Program-made: the position numbers and the translations under genes | The notes under the pieces: generated by a model | Seen by the model: only the letters and a program-made list of their open reading frames with translations | Database searches by the model: none | What the model was told of the DNA's origin: nothing | In this document: positions 46,299 through 58,572 of the stretch, piece by piece | Position numbering within the stretch: position 1 is the stretch's first letter | How the letters are laid out: each line of letters opens with the position of its first letter | NCBI GenBank assembly: GCA_902728285.1 | Contig: CACVBU010000260.1 | Location: forward strand, 62,001-126,000 | From: Clytia hemisphaerica | Taxonomy: Eukaryota; Cnidaria; Hydrozoa; Leptothecata; Clytiidae | DNA: 64,000 bases | Direction: 5' to 3'

Positions 46299-49200
46299 TA
46301 GTCGCGCTGATGATATCGAAAATCGTTTCACTTCGTGATACATGTTTGCGATATTAAAAAAAATGATAGAGACTTGTAGATTTTATAGTGCTGATTCCAA
46401 ATCTAAAAAGTCTCCACGTTAAAAGGGTGCAGGTAAGCCAGAATTTAGTCTCAAAGTTAGGCATTATCGAGGGAATCGAGGAGATTCGTGTTTAATCGAT
46501 TATCAATATGTATTATACAGAACGATTTCTCTGCCTTTGATTTCGAATGAAATACGCGTTCCGAAATCTAAGCAAAAAGTACTATTTAACGGAATTCAAA
46601 GGTGCGCGTGATTCTGGGGAAACAAAAACGTTCCGAGATTTATCTAAAAAAATATAAACAAAGTTTCGCTCCAAAATCGATGGCTATAATTTTTATATGA
46701 GTGGTGTTTGAGACAGAAAGTTATGTAAAGTAAAGATTATGTACTTTTTCATCTGAACTTTGTTAAATAGATTATAAAATAGCAGAAGTGTGTGTGTACT
46801 TCTTTCCTGAAAAAAAATTATAAACAATGAAATGCAAATAAGCAGTTTCTTTTCTGCGATGAGCTATTTATTTGAATGTGATAGCATATTATAGAGCATG
46901 AGAAATTTATGGTTTCTTTTTTTTGCTTTAGCTGTAATGAAAAAATAGTAATGAATAATGAACAAAGTCAACATTGTGTCTACATTTCGAAGGAAATCGT
47001 GTGGGATAAAACCCTGTTTTACGAAGACTTCATTATAAACTTTTCTTGCCATCCCGAGGAGAAGCGAGTGGCTGCTGATGATAATTATGTTAGACAGGAC
47101 TACAGTATGTAAAGAAATTTTGATGATTGCTAGGAATATATACCAAGTGATTTAACAAATATGGCAAGTTTGGAGGAGAGAAACAAACACTACCGTGTGT
47201 CGTTTCACCAGCTCTTTACCAATGGAATGGATGGAACCAAATTGTAGAAAAGAAATTGCTGGTCTCAAGCAGCTAGACCCAAGCAATCGCAAGGTTTTGC
47301 GAGTTTTGCATTGTACTTGAAACACTTGTACTGTTGATTGAGATAACTTTTCTATCTGAGAGGTAACTTTCACCATCTCGAAAACACTAGTTTGTTTTTA
47401 GTTTCATTGAGCTACAGTAGTAAACATTATTATACAACGTATCAAAATGAAGTAGACTGCTACAAACTGGATTTATTTAGTCAATATGGTATTTTGGAGC
47501 CTTTGTTTCTTTCTACTTTATGGGCCAAAACTTAGTCGGCCCTAAGTGACTAAATTTGGCTTGGTAACTAAAATTAGGGTCGACTGAAAATTTGGACCGA
47601 CTAAAAATATGGGTCAAATTAGAAGTTTATAATTAAGCTTTCCTTATTTTCTAGCATTTCAAGCTTTCTCTTATTTTCCATCTGCTTGTAGTTATTTAGA
47701 AATGACCCAAATTTTTTGTCGGTCTTAATTATTAGTCGGCCCTTAGTGATTAAATTTTGACGAAGTGACTAAAATTATGGCCAAATAATAATTAAGGCCG
47801 ACAAAGTTTTGACCGATAAGGTATTGTTTTGAACTTGAAACTTGGGTTGAGAAGTTAGTTTGTTTCGCTTACTTATTGATCATGTGATTAACTTTTGAAC
47901 CAATCCCAAGAGGAGTATTTGGTATAATAACAAAGGAAAAATCAGGACTTACTCAGTATTTTTAATTTTTGCTATAATACTATCTTGTCTTCTTTCAAGA
48001 AATGTATATCAATAGACCTTTTCATAAATAACGTCACAAACATCGCTTGCCTCGTTTTGAAATTATTGCCATGGTGATTAACTCCCAACAGATTTTATTA
48101 AAACTCATTTGATTTATATGCATGTAATTTATGAAAAGGGATATTTGTTAACATAACTTTTCCAAAGCCTAGACATTCTACATATATCAGTATAAATTCT
48201 TTTTGATAAGAACCATCTAATTATAGATTTTTGTTGACGCTTGGCTGTTTTTATTTTTTTGGCACTTTTTATACTCATCATATAAGAGTTGTTTAGGAGA
48301 ATGATTGATCTATGAATAACCAGCATTCATTACTTTCCCTCTGCCAGTACAAACGAGATAAATGATCTTGTCGCTAGGTAACAGCTGTGCTGTAAAAGAC
48401 AAATTAATTATTTTGATCAAAATTTAGCCATTCCAGGCTGAGGGTTGTTCTTAAATAGTTTTTTTTGGCATTTTTGAGCCTCATTGTTCTTATAAAATAT
48501 AACATTTTAGCCATGTAAAGTACAATGTTCTTAAAAATAAACTGTTCCTATACTCGAGTATGAGTAGTAAACCATTTCTTTAGAAGACTTGATATTTCAG
48601 ATGGGCACTAAGTTTATGTTGCAATGATGGCATCGAATGTGGTATCTTCGATCTTTCGCCTCAAATGAACTTTTAACCCTACACTTTTATCATAAAAACC
48701 ATTAAAATTTTTCACAGGCTCGGCTGCTCTTATTCTTTTTGGTACTTTGAGCCTCTAATTGTTATCATCATGTTCTTATTTATGGGTTTAACTGTGAGGT
48801 ATTTAGGCGTTATACTCAATTTTTATTACTTTGCCCCTACATTGATTGATATTGAGTAATTTCAGGCTCAGGATTGTTTATAAATAGCTCTTATTTTTTG
48901 GTGATTTTGAGGCACTTTTTTCGACCTCAACAGCGGGACTATTTTGCTCATAACAAGAATATAGGTATACTTGGACATTTTTGTTAGATTTTACTATTTT
49001 ACTTCAAGATCTTTTTTTCCAATATTTTCATTAGTTTTCAGGGAATAATTCGGATCTCGGATGATATCATAGCAATTTTCAACATTTTCCAATTAAATTG
49101 ACCACAGACTTAGTCCCTTTTAAGGAAAAACCCGTTCCCAGGCCCCAAAATCAAAATTTAAAAAAAATGAGAAGTAGAAAAACAGATATTCACCAAAGGT

Positions 49201-49810
49201 ACAAGTCTGCAAAATTTCAGCAAAATCCAACCATTGTTGAAGCTTACAGACTTTCCTGAAGTTTCAGCCTCGTTTTAACGATTATACTCGTCTCCAGACC
49301 CCCAAAATCGAATTTCTTTGAAAATATTAAAAATTCTATCAAAGGATATTAACCTTAGGGACGTATTTGCAAAAATTTAGCCAAATCTGACCATTTTTGA
49401 AGTCTACAGACTGATTCGTAGTTTATTGGGAAAACAGATTATGCATTCGATATTTTTTCGGTATAATTTTATCGATTTTAGCCGTTTTCCTATATCTTCT
49501 TCGATTATATCAATTGTTAGTGGAATAATTTGACGAGTTTGAGTATTTACAAGCAAAGAATGTCATAAAAATGAAAATACATGATCTACAAACTGATAAA
49601 TTCGTTAAAATCCATTAAAATCGATTAAATCGATTAAAGTCAACTTTTAAGTCGATTTACTCGTTACTTGCACGATAATATCGTGGAGACTTTTTGATTT
49701 TGGAATCTACACATACAAATTCGTGAGTCTCCATAAAAAAAATCATATCTCAGAGATGTATCACGAAAATAGTTTTCTAGCCACTTTTTTCGATATCATC
49801 AGCGCGACTA
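46299..49810. mobile_element. 3.5-kb DNA transposon with ~130-bp inverted ends
   Basis: Both ends begin TAGTCGCGCTGATGATATCG. Diverged similarity continues inward for at least 130 bp (CGTGATACAT, then AAAAAGTCTCCACG). TTC lies on both sides (46296-46298 and 49811-49813). The related segment at 30.36-30.65 kb lacks the insertion and shows the uninterrupted ...CCATTTCTTGTAACAATC, which acts as an empty site and supports a 3-bp duplication. Inside, 46937-47105 looks like one exon. The rest is AT-rich with inner repeats (47520-47830, GTTCTTA repeats near 48434-48920). The superfamily is unknown; 3-bp duplications occur in CACTA and Harbinger elements. Confidence 0.8.
46937..47105 (+). CDS. Possible internal exon inside the 3.5-kb element
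   Basis: A pyrimidine-rich acceptor (TTTTTTTTGCTTTAG) and a donor (CTACA|GTATGT) bound one open frame reading CNEKIVMNNEQSQHCVYISK, EIVWDKTLFYEDFIINFSCH and PEEKRVAADDNYVRQDY. I recognise no family. It could be a remnant of the element's transposase or a captured exon. Confidence 0.35.
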
Positions 49811-49813
49811 TTC

Positions 49814-51400
49814 TTGTGACAATCACACAAAAATCATGATCCAATTCAACTCTTTATAAAGCACAAAAACCAAAGAAAAATTGTGAAGGAGCAACAGTTG
49901 TTGTCCGAAGGTCGTACTTCCCTAGGCAATAGTTTGGCTACAGCCCGACAGCAGTTTAATCATCATGTAGAAGGTGTAGACAACTCTCTTTGTTCTTGAA
50001 CCAGCAGAAGAAGGACTATGCTGGCAAGAAGAGAAAGTTTTTTGTAGGTAGGCAGTATAGTAGCAACCGGTTCAAATGAATTAAACGCGCGGGAAAACGG
50101 GGAAACAAACCAATCATAGAATTTCTCTTGCTGCAATATGAGGAGCGATCTGAGGAAACACGAGAGTCATGTAGTCATGCACGAAACACTGAATTTTCAA
50201 AAAAGTTTAGCCATATAGGGACCAATTTAGTAAATCGCACGCATTTTTTTAATGCTGGACCATAAACTCTGTCTGGAGTGTGTTACAAACAGAATCTCAA
50301 CATTATTAGATCCGAATTAAAATGTCTCCAACAACATAGACAAAATCAATGTTTAGAAAAAGGGGTTACGCGCGCTCCAGAACGCTTAAGTACGTTCCTC
50401 CACTCTGTTTGCGTTGCAAAAATATGTTTGGGAAATTCAGAATAGCTCCATCGAGTGTTTTGGATAAGATATCTGTGACTTAGCACGGCAAGTTTTTTTC
50501 AAAATATAAAAAAAACGCTGTTTACTAGTTAACCCATGAAAGTTCTTGGTTAGGGTAGACTCTTGAAGGGACTGAGCACTAGCAAAAAGTGAAAAACAAC
50601 AGGGCAGATTCACAGCTTTTTAGTTGGACACTCGTTTGAAACTTTTACCCGATTTTTTATCTCCGACCGAAATAGTTTAAAGGAAATAGAATTTCAAGTC
50701 CAAAATATTTAATAATTTTCAAAATATTTGAAAAACACGCAGATTGGGAGGAACTTAGTATTAAGTCTTTCAAAGAGCCTAAGAGCAACTAAATTAGTTT
50801 GTGTTAATTGCCGATCATTATGATGAATTGATGAATTGGAAAATTTATAAATTATTAAATTTTTTTGTAATTTAATTTCATTGAATAGGTATTTTTAAAT
50901 TCATTATGAACATTTTGGGAAATAAATAACATTTTACAAATAAATAACTTTTTACAAATAATTGAACTATTTTAAATCAATAAATAATCTTTTGATTATA
51001 AATATTACCATAAATTTTGATTGCACTTTAATCCCTGTCGTTCATCAGTAATTGGCCCGTAATCGGTTAAATTCTTAGTTATTAAACTCCAGTGCAAAAA
51101 CGAAAAGTACAAAATGGAAAAAAGCTTCAGTGTAAAAGCGAAAAAAGATGCTTTTGTCTCCCACTTTTACTTTATATTACATCTCATCAAGAAGAATGTA
51201 AAATGGAGATAAAGCAGTGGTGCAAAAAAAAAAACAAGCAACATGCTGAATGGACCTACCTAATGATTAACATCAGATGAAAATAAGAAAAAAGTGACAA
51301 TAATTGTACAAAAATTCAGAATGGAAAAAAAAAGCTTGTGTGTTGAATAATGTAAAATGGTAAAAAGGAATTTCCCCAAATACGAAAATCACTTAAACCA
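49814..51400. other. Unique-looking AT-rich sequence, no gene
   Basis: The first ~90 bp continue the segment shared with 30.57-30.65 kb. No motif-bearing ORF or terminal repeat was found in the rest. Confidence 0.4.
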
Positions 51401-51404
51401 TTCA

Positions 51405-52170
51405 GCCCCACTAAACCTTTTAAGCTGTTCTTGGCCCAAATTTGCCCAAAAAAATGTTTCTTAAAAATCTGACTCCGTCACATTTTGGGCATTGCCATTT
51501 TGCATAATTGTGCAAAAAATCAGAAAAGAATTATGAGTCAACATTGAGAAAAGCAATATTTTCTTATTTGGTTAAAGGGAATTTCCCCAAAATACGAAAA
51601 TCCGTCTTTTAAGGCGAATAAGAATTTTCCAGGAAAAACCACTTCAGCCATTCTTTAGAGAATCTTGCCCTCCATCTTTGTAGAAAAAATCAGAAAAAAG
51701 TGACAGGATTTTACAAAAAGACCAAAAAACCCTATTTTTAGGCAGTTTTTGGCCCAAATTTGCCCAAATATATTTTTTTTCGAAAATCGGGCTCCGACAC
51801 ATTTTAGGCATTGCCATTGTGCAAAAAATCAGAAAAAAATAATGAATCAACATTGAGAAAAGCTATATTTTCTTATTTGGTTAAAGGGAATTTCCCCAAA
51901 AATACAAAAATCCGTTTTTAAGGCGAATAAGAATTTTTCGGGAAAAACCACTTCAGCCATTCTTTAGAGAATCTTGCCCTCCATCTTTGTACAAAAAAAT
52001 CAGAAAAAAGTAATGACAGGATTTTGCACAAAGTCCTAAAAACCCTATATTTAGGTAGTTGTTGGCCCAAATTTGCCCAAATAAATTTTTTCTCAAAAAT
52101 CGGGCTCCGTCACGTTCTGGGCATTGCCATTTTGCATCATTGTACCCCACCGGGGTACCCAGAGGTAGGT
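51405..52170. repeat. Three tandem copies of a ~310-bp repeat
   Basis: GGCCCAAATTTGCCCAAA, TCGGGCTCCGTCACATTTTG and AGGGAATTTCCCCAAA recur three times with steady spacing. The terminal ACCGGGGTACCCAGAGGTAG leads into GGTCCAAAAA. Related to 39.35-40.26 kb. Confidence 0.75.
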
Positions 52171-52198
52171 CCAAAAATCCACAATCGTATATCGTAAA

Positions 52199-52526
52199 AT
52201 GTTCAACTTGGTCGTTGTGACCTTACAGACTCATTTAAAAGAAAGAAAGAAGTCTAAATCCAAACGGGAGAGACCAGTGATACCGTTGCGGGAGATCAAA
52301 ATGTTGGACGAAAGCACAATAAAAACGTTTTATTGGACGAAGGAGCTCAAGGATACTACCAGACGAAAACAACGTAATAGACACCGAAGGAAAGAGGACA
52401 TCAAAACCTGGACATAAAATCTTGACTGAGGAACAAGCAAAAAAAGAAGGACTCGAATCTGAAGTAAATAAACTACGAGAAGGAACTACAAAAGAAGATA
52501 TTGAAAAACTAATGCGAAAATACTAA
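52199..52526 (+). pseudogene. Inverted, shortened copy of the neighbouring membrane-protein gene
   Basis: Reads FNLVVVTLQTHLKERKKSKS, RPVIPLREIKMLDES and, after a shift and a loss of roughly 90 bases, GHKILTEEQAKKEGLESEV and EDIEKLMRKY with a stop. It matches the minus-strand gene at 52580-53263 but lies in the opposite direction, tail to tail. It lacks the start and the Ser/Asn-rich end. Confidence 0.8.
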
Positions 52527-52579
52527 TGATCCCCACCTTTACAATATTCAAAACATATGGCATGACAAAGGCATTCCGA

Positions 52580-53263
52580 CTAATAATCATCGTCATAAAA
52601 ATCACCCTTGCTCCAAGAATAACCATCGCTATTCTTGGAATATGGGTGATAATTATTACGGCGATTATTAGCACACTCAAAATGGTCACTCGGCCGATTA
52701 TAACCACTGGAGGCAGTACTGGAACTTCTTGACTCTTCTCTCTGGAAGGAGTCAATATTCCCAGTACTCTTCCACTGTTTAAAATTGGCTGAGTTGATCT
52801 CTTTTGAGGGAATACGTTTGTCATGACAAGTGCTTTTGAAATTGCGAAAGGTGGGGATATTACCTTTTAATTTCCACGATTCGTCAACTTTCGGCTTTAG
52901 TTTTTCAATATCTTCTTTCATCTTCTTGTTCTCCTCTCGTAATCTCTTTATTTCAGATTCGAATTCTTCTTGTTTCAGTTGTTCCTCAGTCAAGATTTTA
53001 TGTCCAGGCCTGCTAAGGTACAGTTTTGATGGCCATCCTTCCTTCGGCATCCATATGTTATTGTCTTCGTCTGGTAGCAGGACCGACTGAACCCCTTCAT
53101 CCGTTAGATACGTTAAGTACATGGCACTTTCGTCCAACGTTTTAATCTCCCGCAACGGTATCGCTGGTCTGTCCCGTTTGGATTTAGACTTCTTTCTTTC
53201 TTTTAAATGAGTCTTTAAGGTCACAACGACCAAGTTGAGCAAAACGATCGTTACGAAAGACAT
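52580..53263 (-). CDS. Small single-pass membrane protein with coiled coil, unidentified
   Basis: ATG at 53263 gives 227 residues. A hydrophobic segment at about residues 2-16 (SFVTIVLLNLVVVTL) followed by a basic stretch (KERKKSKSKRDR) suggests a membrane anchor with the body in the cytosol. Residues about 100-140 form a charged coiled coil (EEQLKQEEFESEIKRLREEN and on). The rest is Ser/Asn/Tyr-rich and ends SWSKGDFYDDDY. The start lies 21 bases into an exon with acceptor CCATTTCCAG at 53284. A non-coding first exon ending ACAG|GTATGT at 53541 fits the spacing. The frame is intact and no TE motif is present, so a host gene is likely. Function unknown. Confidence 0.65.
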   Translation of the reverse strand: MSFVTIVLLNLVVVTLKTHLKERKKSKSKRDRPAIPLREIKTLDESAMYLTYLTDEGVQSVLLPDEDNNIWMPKEGWPSKLYLSRPGHKILTEEQLKQEEFESEIKRLREENKKMKEDIEKLKPKVDESWKLKGNIPTFRNFKSTCHDKRIPSKEINSANFKQWKSTGNIDSFQREESRSSSTASSGYNRPSDHFECANNRRNNYHPYSKNSDGYSWSKGDFYDDDY

Positions 53264-53689
53264 GATGACTGCGAGTTTAGTGTCTGGAAATGGAAAAAAT
53301 ATCATTAGCGAAGTGCCTAAAATAAACCTAGCCTGGGTACTCTCTAAACGAACAGGGTTGAAATTATAGAGGCATAAAAAATTGAAGGATTTTTTCATTG
53401 AGAGTGGCTGGGGCAAATAAAGGATATTTTGCTTTCCTGACGAATAGATAATCCCTGAATAGTCAAAGATGTTCATTTATTATTAGAGACAAAAGTACGC
53501 AATTGAATCAGAAGAGCTTTGTCAAAATTAATAGACATACCTGTTGTAAGTTATTTACACACCAGGGAGTGGAGAGGTTGACAGCAAGCTTAACGTCTTA
53601 ACCAGAACAAAAGCTGTATGGAATTGCGTTTTTCTTTTATACTGTTTCAACAGTCGGATATTGGATAAACGAACGTTCGATTCAACTTA

Positions 53690-54215
53690 CGAATCAGAGA
53701 AGTTTCCGTATACGTCCGCAAAAAAAATTTTCCAGCTCCATTTCTAAAAAAGAGATAAAAGAACGTTCGAATGAGAAGTTTCCGTGTACGTCCGAAAAAC
53801 AAAATTAGCAAATTGAGGCGCTTCTAAAAAGGATAAAAGAACGTTAGAATAAGAAGTTTCCGTGTACGTCCGAAAAAATAAAATTAGAGCTCGATTTCTA
53901 AAAAGGATAAAAGAACGTTCGAATGAGAAAAGTTTCCCTGTACGTCCAAAAAAATAAAATTAGAGCTCGATTTCTAAAAGGATAAAAGAACGTTCGAATG
54001 AGAAGTTTCCGTGTACGTCCGAAAAACAAAATTAGAGCTCGATTTCTAAAAAGGATAAAAGAACGTTCGAATAAGAAGTTTCCGTGTACGTCCGAAAAAA
54101 TAAAATTAGAGCTCGATTTCTAAAAAGGATAAAAGAACGTTCGAATGAGAAAAGCTTCCCTGTACGTCCGAAAAAACAAAATTAGAGCTCGATTTTTAAA
54201 AAGAGATAAAAATAA
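53690..54215. repeat. Minisatellite, ~75-bp unit, about seven copies
   Basis: The unit carries GGATAAAAGAACGTTCGAAT, GAGAAGTTTCCGTGTACGTC, CGAAAAACAAAATTAGAGCT and CGATTTCTAAAAA. It lies directly upstream of the proposed first exon of the minus-strand membrane-protein gene, so it may sit in its promoter. Confidence 0.9.
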
Positions 54216-54995
54216 AAGACTGTGTACATCCACAAAAGGGTTAATCGATACCCATAAAAGGCAACTAAAGTTTGGTCTTTAAATGCCAAAATTTTACCGC
54301 AAATTCAAATTGAAACATTTTTTGGGTCATTCATTTTTCAATTTTTTTCTTAGTTTAAAACCACAAAGTTTCAGTTAGAAAGGACTTTTACAGCTAAATT
54401 TAAGCTGTCCTCGCCTTATGTTTACCTACCGAAAATTTTTCAAAAATATTACAGAGATAAAAAGTGTGTATTTTGCAGAACGCAAACGGCGCGGAACACG
54501 TCACGGAATTTACTTCTCGTTCTAACACAAAAAAAACAGAAAGAAGTCTTTGGCTGCTTTCGTTCGTTCGCTATCAATGTTTTCGTTGAGTCGGCTACCA
54601 TGTTTGTTGACAAAAACCGAACGGCACCGGTTTTTAAAGTTACCCTTGGTCACTATTGTCTAAATTACGAATCAGCTGTTTCTTTTGATACAACTCGTTC
54701 AATGGGCTTGCAGCTTGTGTTCCTACCAGGAAAAATCAAAGAATTAAATCCAATATTTTTCTGGGAATCCGAGAATTTTTCATATGCTATCAGGAGAAAG
54801 CTTAAAGCTTCTTCTTTCTCACTGCAAAGTTATTTCTCGTGTATTTCCAGCTGCTGATTCGTAAATTCAAGATTTGTACTGATAGGTAAGAGACTTTTTC
54901 CCACTGAAATATTTTCCGCGAACATTTTTTTTTCCTCAAACATTACGTAAGTGATCGCGTTTTTCTAACGTTTCATTGGTTGAAAGTTATCTAAA
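54216..54995. other. Interval, no gene recognised
   Basis: An 85-codon frame at 54600-54857 has no motif. The right part may be the promoter of the TE-protein gene that follows. Confidence 0.35.
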
Positions 54996-57900
54996 ATGGC
55001 AGCCTCGAATGTAAACAACACTTTTTGTAAAGAGCATATTAAAAGAATTTTGTATGATAAAGAGCTTCCTGAATCTTGGGGAAAAGACAGCAGGTTAACT
55101 TTTAGGATGCTTTCTGAAATCTTTTCTTTTCTTGATGAAAATTCTTTATCTGGTGGAAATTTAGTTTCAATCTTGAATCTTCTCTGTGGTAGGGATACAT
55201 CCTCGGTAATAAAAAAACCTTTTAATTTTATTCAAAAGATGAAGACCTTTATGAGAAAAAACAGTCACTGTCTTGATAACTGTGTGAAGGATCTCTATGA
55301 AACTGATAGTCCTTTCTTCATTGGTCCCTTATGTAGTAGATTTGGGTTGACTTCCGAAAAGATACATTCAAATGATTTGAACTGCTTGAAAAATTCTTTT
55401 GAGGGAATCGTTCATCAAAATGGAAATATACTGTTAGAGTTGAAATCTTTCTGTCTGAGTCATGGATTTACTTGGCCTAAATTTCATCAATGTGTTGCCG
55501 CACTTTTTCCCGAAGCTGAAGTCCAATTCAATTCTTATTCTCTTGACAAGTTGCGATCAAATCTCTGCGCAATAAAAAAGAACCATTGAGACTGAAAAAA
55601 TTGGAAACTTTTTTGAACGAACCCTTTATTTTTCCTTATTCTACCTCAAAACAACGGGTTGACGAAGAAGAACACATTAACAAAGAAGCAGTCGAATATC
55701 AAGAGCTTGATATAACCATTTCCACTTTACTGGATAAGATTGATGAGTCTAAAATTTTTAATATCTGCGAAGCACTTCGTGAAGAAAGTAGAGACAAATT
55801 GAAATGTCAAGCTGAAATGAAAATTTTGAAAAAAGAAAGTGATAAAACCTCTTTAGATTTAAGCAAAGCTTTATCCAAACTGTCTCATTTGTCTACCAGG
55901 AATATCAATAAACGTGTTAATCGTCAAAAGAAGGAAAAAGAAAAGTTGAACGAGGAGCTTTCTCATAAAAAAGACCATATAAGTGCCCTTGAATCTTCCC
56001 TTGAAATGCAATCTTTAGAGCAGGAAAAAGAACTTACAAAACTCAACAAGAAACTTCAAAAAATCTTCAGACAAGTCCTTCAGCGGTAAAGTTTTTGGGT
56101 CAATAAAAAATCTTATGAGTGATCGTTGTAATACTAAAAAAAAATTTGACAGGGTTTTTATTGAATACAGAGATAGCATTTTACCTTCAATTATTAGGGA
56201 ATGGGACACTCTCTCAGAAAAAGAGGAAAAGAAACGATGTAAATGAGTTTTTCTGCGGCCTTCACTATTTGGTTGGCCTTGCTGATCAATGTGAAGCCAC
56301 TATCAAAATTTGGGAGGGCCTGTTGTATGACAAAGATAAAAAGGTTGGTTCACTTGCCCATGGTGGTTATTCAAATGGAGAGTCGGGGACAACAAGACTT
56401 ATAAGAACAGTGTGTAAAGTTCTAGGTCTATTGCACAAGAAAGTTACCGGTCCTTTTTTGCGACAAATGGTAGAAGCTAAGAAACTACCCTTAATATGAC
56501 TCACACTATCAGGCTATGTTTAAAAATTTTGAAGAGTGGAGCGTGGACTCTTCTTTATTCTTGTCCGGTTCTGATTCTCTCTTTCCAGAACATCTTCACA
56601 AAGATGAAATTTATGAAACTTTAACTTCTGAAACTGAACATGATGAAGCCATGGTTAAACTATTGCTTGAAATGATTTTTGCAAGTTTTGTTGTGGTCTC
56701 TAAAAGAATGTTACAAGATCACCTAGTTCGTGGAAAGTATGACAATGCCTCAGAACAAACATGCCATGAAGCTAGGGCAGTACACATGACAAATGCCTTG
56801 AATGAGAGAACGTTTGCAATGCTTAATTGGCTTAAACGTGCCAAACCAAAAGCATTGGATATTGTTCATGAAGGTGTTATCATGTTTAACTTGAACAAAA
56901 CCAAAGCTTGGAGGGATAATTTGTCAAAATCAGACCTAGAAGTTGTTATGGAGAGAGCTCGGAAAAGTGTTAAAATTCAAAAACAACTTTATTTTGCGAG
57001 AAAACAACAAATTCACAATGAAAAGGTAGAGAAAACTAAACAGGCAGCAGATGAAAAAGAAAGGAAAGCTCAAAAGAACAATTGACAATACAAATTCAAG
57101 GAAAATACAATGGATTGTGGGTCGATAAAAATACTGTTGAGGAAGAGTTAAATAAATACGAGACAAATAAAACTAAAACAGAGACATTAAAAACGCAACT
57201 TGACTTTAGAAATAAGGTCTTGCAAATGAAGTGTGACAGTTCTCTTTTTTTTCTCACTTCGCAGGGGATAAACAAAAGTATCGAAGAATTGAAGAATAAT
57301 CTCGTTAAGATTATTGAAGAAAAGGAAATTCAAAGTGCTGAAGTGCCTGTAACCACTGATCCTAGTTTTTCAGAACCAGTCATTTTGTCTGATGAAGTTA
57401 TCAAAAAACAGAAAGAAGAAATTCTTTTAGCTGGGAAAAAGAGCAAAAAACAACAAGCAAAAAGAGAGCCGCGACAAATGTCAAAAAGAGATCCTCAAAG
57501 AAAAGAAAAGTTGCTATCTACAATGAAAAAGGATCTCAATCACCAATAATTTCTATACCCTCTGATCTAGTTGGAAAACGTGTGATGCATCATGCCGAAA
57601 GAAATGATGAAATGGGATGGCACAAGGGAGTTATCATTCGACAAGTAGGGCGAGCAATAAAAAATCCTAAATTTCTAATTCAATATCATGAAAGTGATTT
57701 GGAAGGAGTTGACACTTCTACTGAAAATTTGTATGAAAATTTTTTAAACAATGAATTGACTCTTGTAGATGTTGCTAGTTCAGATTTTGTCGATGCTAAA
57801 ATTGAGGTGCTCTATTCTGAAAATGACAATGGCACAGAGAAATGGTGGGAGGCAGATATTGATTTACATAGCAAAGGTAAAAAAAATAATTCTGATTTTT

Positions 57901-58043
57901 ATGTTTATTACGAATTACAAGAAAGTGAAAATGATATTGTCGAGAAAAAATATTTCCTTGAGCCTTTAATAGAATTATACTTGAATGGCTATGTGAGGTT
58001 TTTAGAATGTGTTGTAGGACTAAATAATGAAATTGTTGACTGA
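54996..58043 (+). pseudogene. TE-associated protein gene, intronless, six frame changes
   Basis: A coherent protein of about 1000 residues is spread over successive frames: MAASNVNNTFCKEHIKRILY (54996-55589), a coiled coil rich in Lys/Glu to 56089, VFIEYRDSILPSIIREWDTL near 56155, NDVNEFFCGLHYLVGLADQC and GSLAHGGYSNGESGTTRLIR to 56499, SKRMLQDHLVRGKYDN and NERTFAMLNWLKRAKPKALD to 57085, a Lys-rich linker to 57549, and a C-terminal barrel-like part (GKRVMHHAERNDEMGWHKGV, then KWWEADIDL) to 58043. Most frame changes fall at A-runs. The FFCGLHYLVGLAD/ERTFAMLD-type pattern marks an uncharacterised repeat-protein family that I know from cnidarians and other aquatic animals; catalytic residues are not established. 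The last part resembles a Tudor-like reader fold. Compared with the family, a block after TTRLIRTVCK seems deleted. Confidence 0.65.
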
Positions 58044-58572
58044 CTGATTCTAGATCAAATTTCAGAGAAATATCAAAGATTGAATCTATTCACATGAATT
58101 GCCTGTAAATTCACTAAAAAGCCCACTCTTGAGAGAAGGCAATATTTTGCAAAGCAAAAACTTCTAAATTAAGGAAGTGCCAAGCAAAGTCTTCGGGCCA
58201 CAATAGGAAAGTTGAGGCAAAAAATGAGAATATATCAACCTAAATCCTTGTAAAAGCAAACGATCTGTTCAAAGGCGACAAAAAGACTTAACTGTTTTTG
58301 AGAAAATTTTTTGGCAGTTAACATTATTTTGAATACAACACAAGCTAACAAACTTTCATAAATCATCTGCATTCTGTAATCTGAGTCCTTAATCCATAGT
58401 GTTCCATAATACAGGACCATCAATTTAAAAAAGGAGTGATGGACTAGAGAACTGCGAGGTAGGGCAGTTCCTCAAACTTGCCACTTAACTATCCTAGTTA
58501 AAAACGAATGTCTTTAAAGGCCAAGCTATGGTAGTTACAACAATTATTTAAATCATACCATCTTGTTTTTTC
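58044..58572. other. Interval, no firm gene
   Basis: A minus-strand frame at 58235-58440 (HHSFFKLMVLYYGTLWIKDS) lacks recognisable motifs. Confidence 0.35.
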
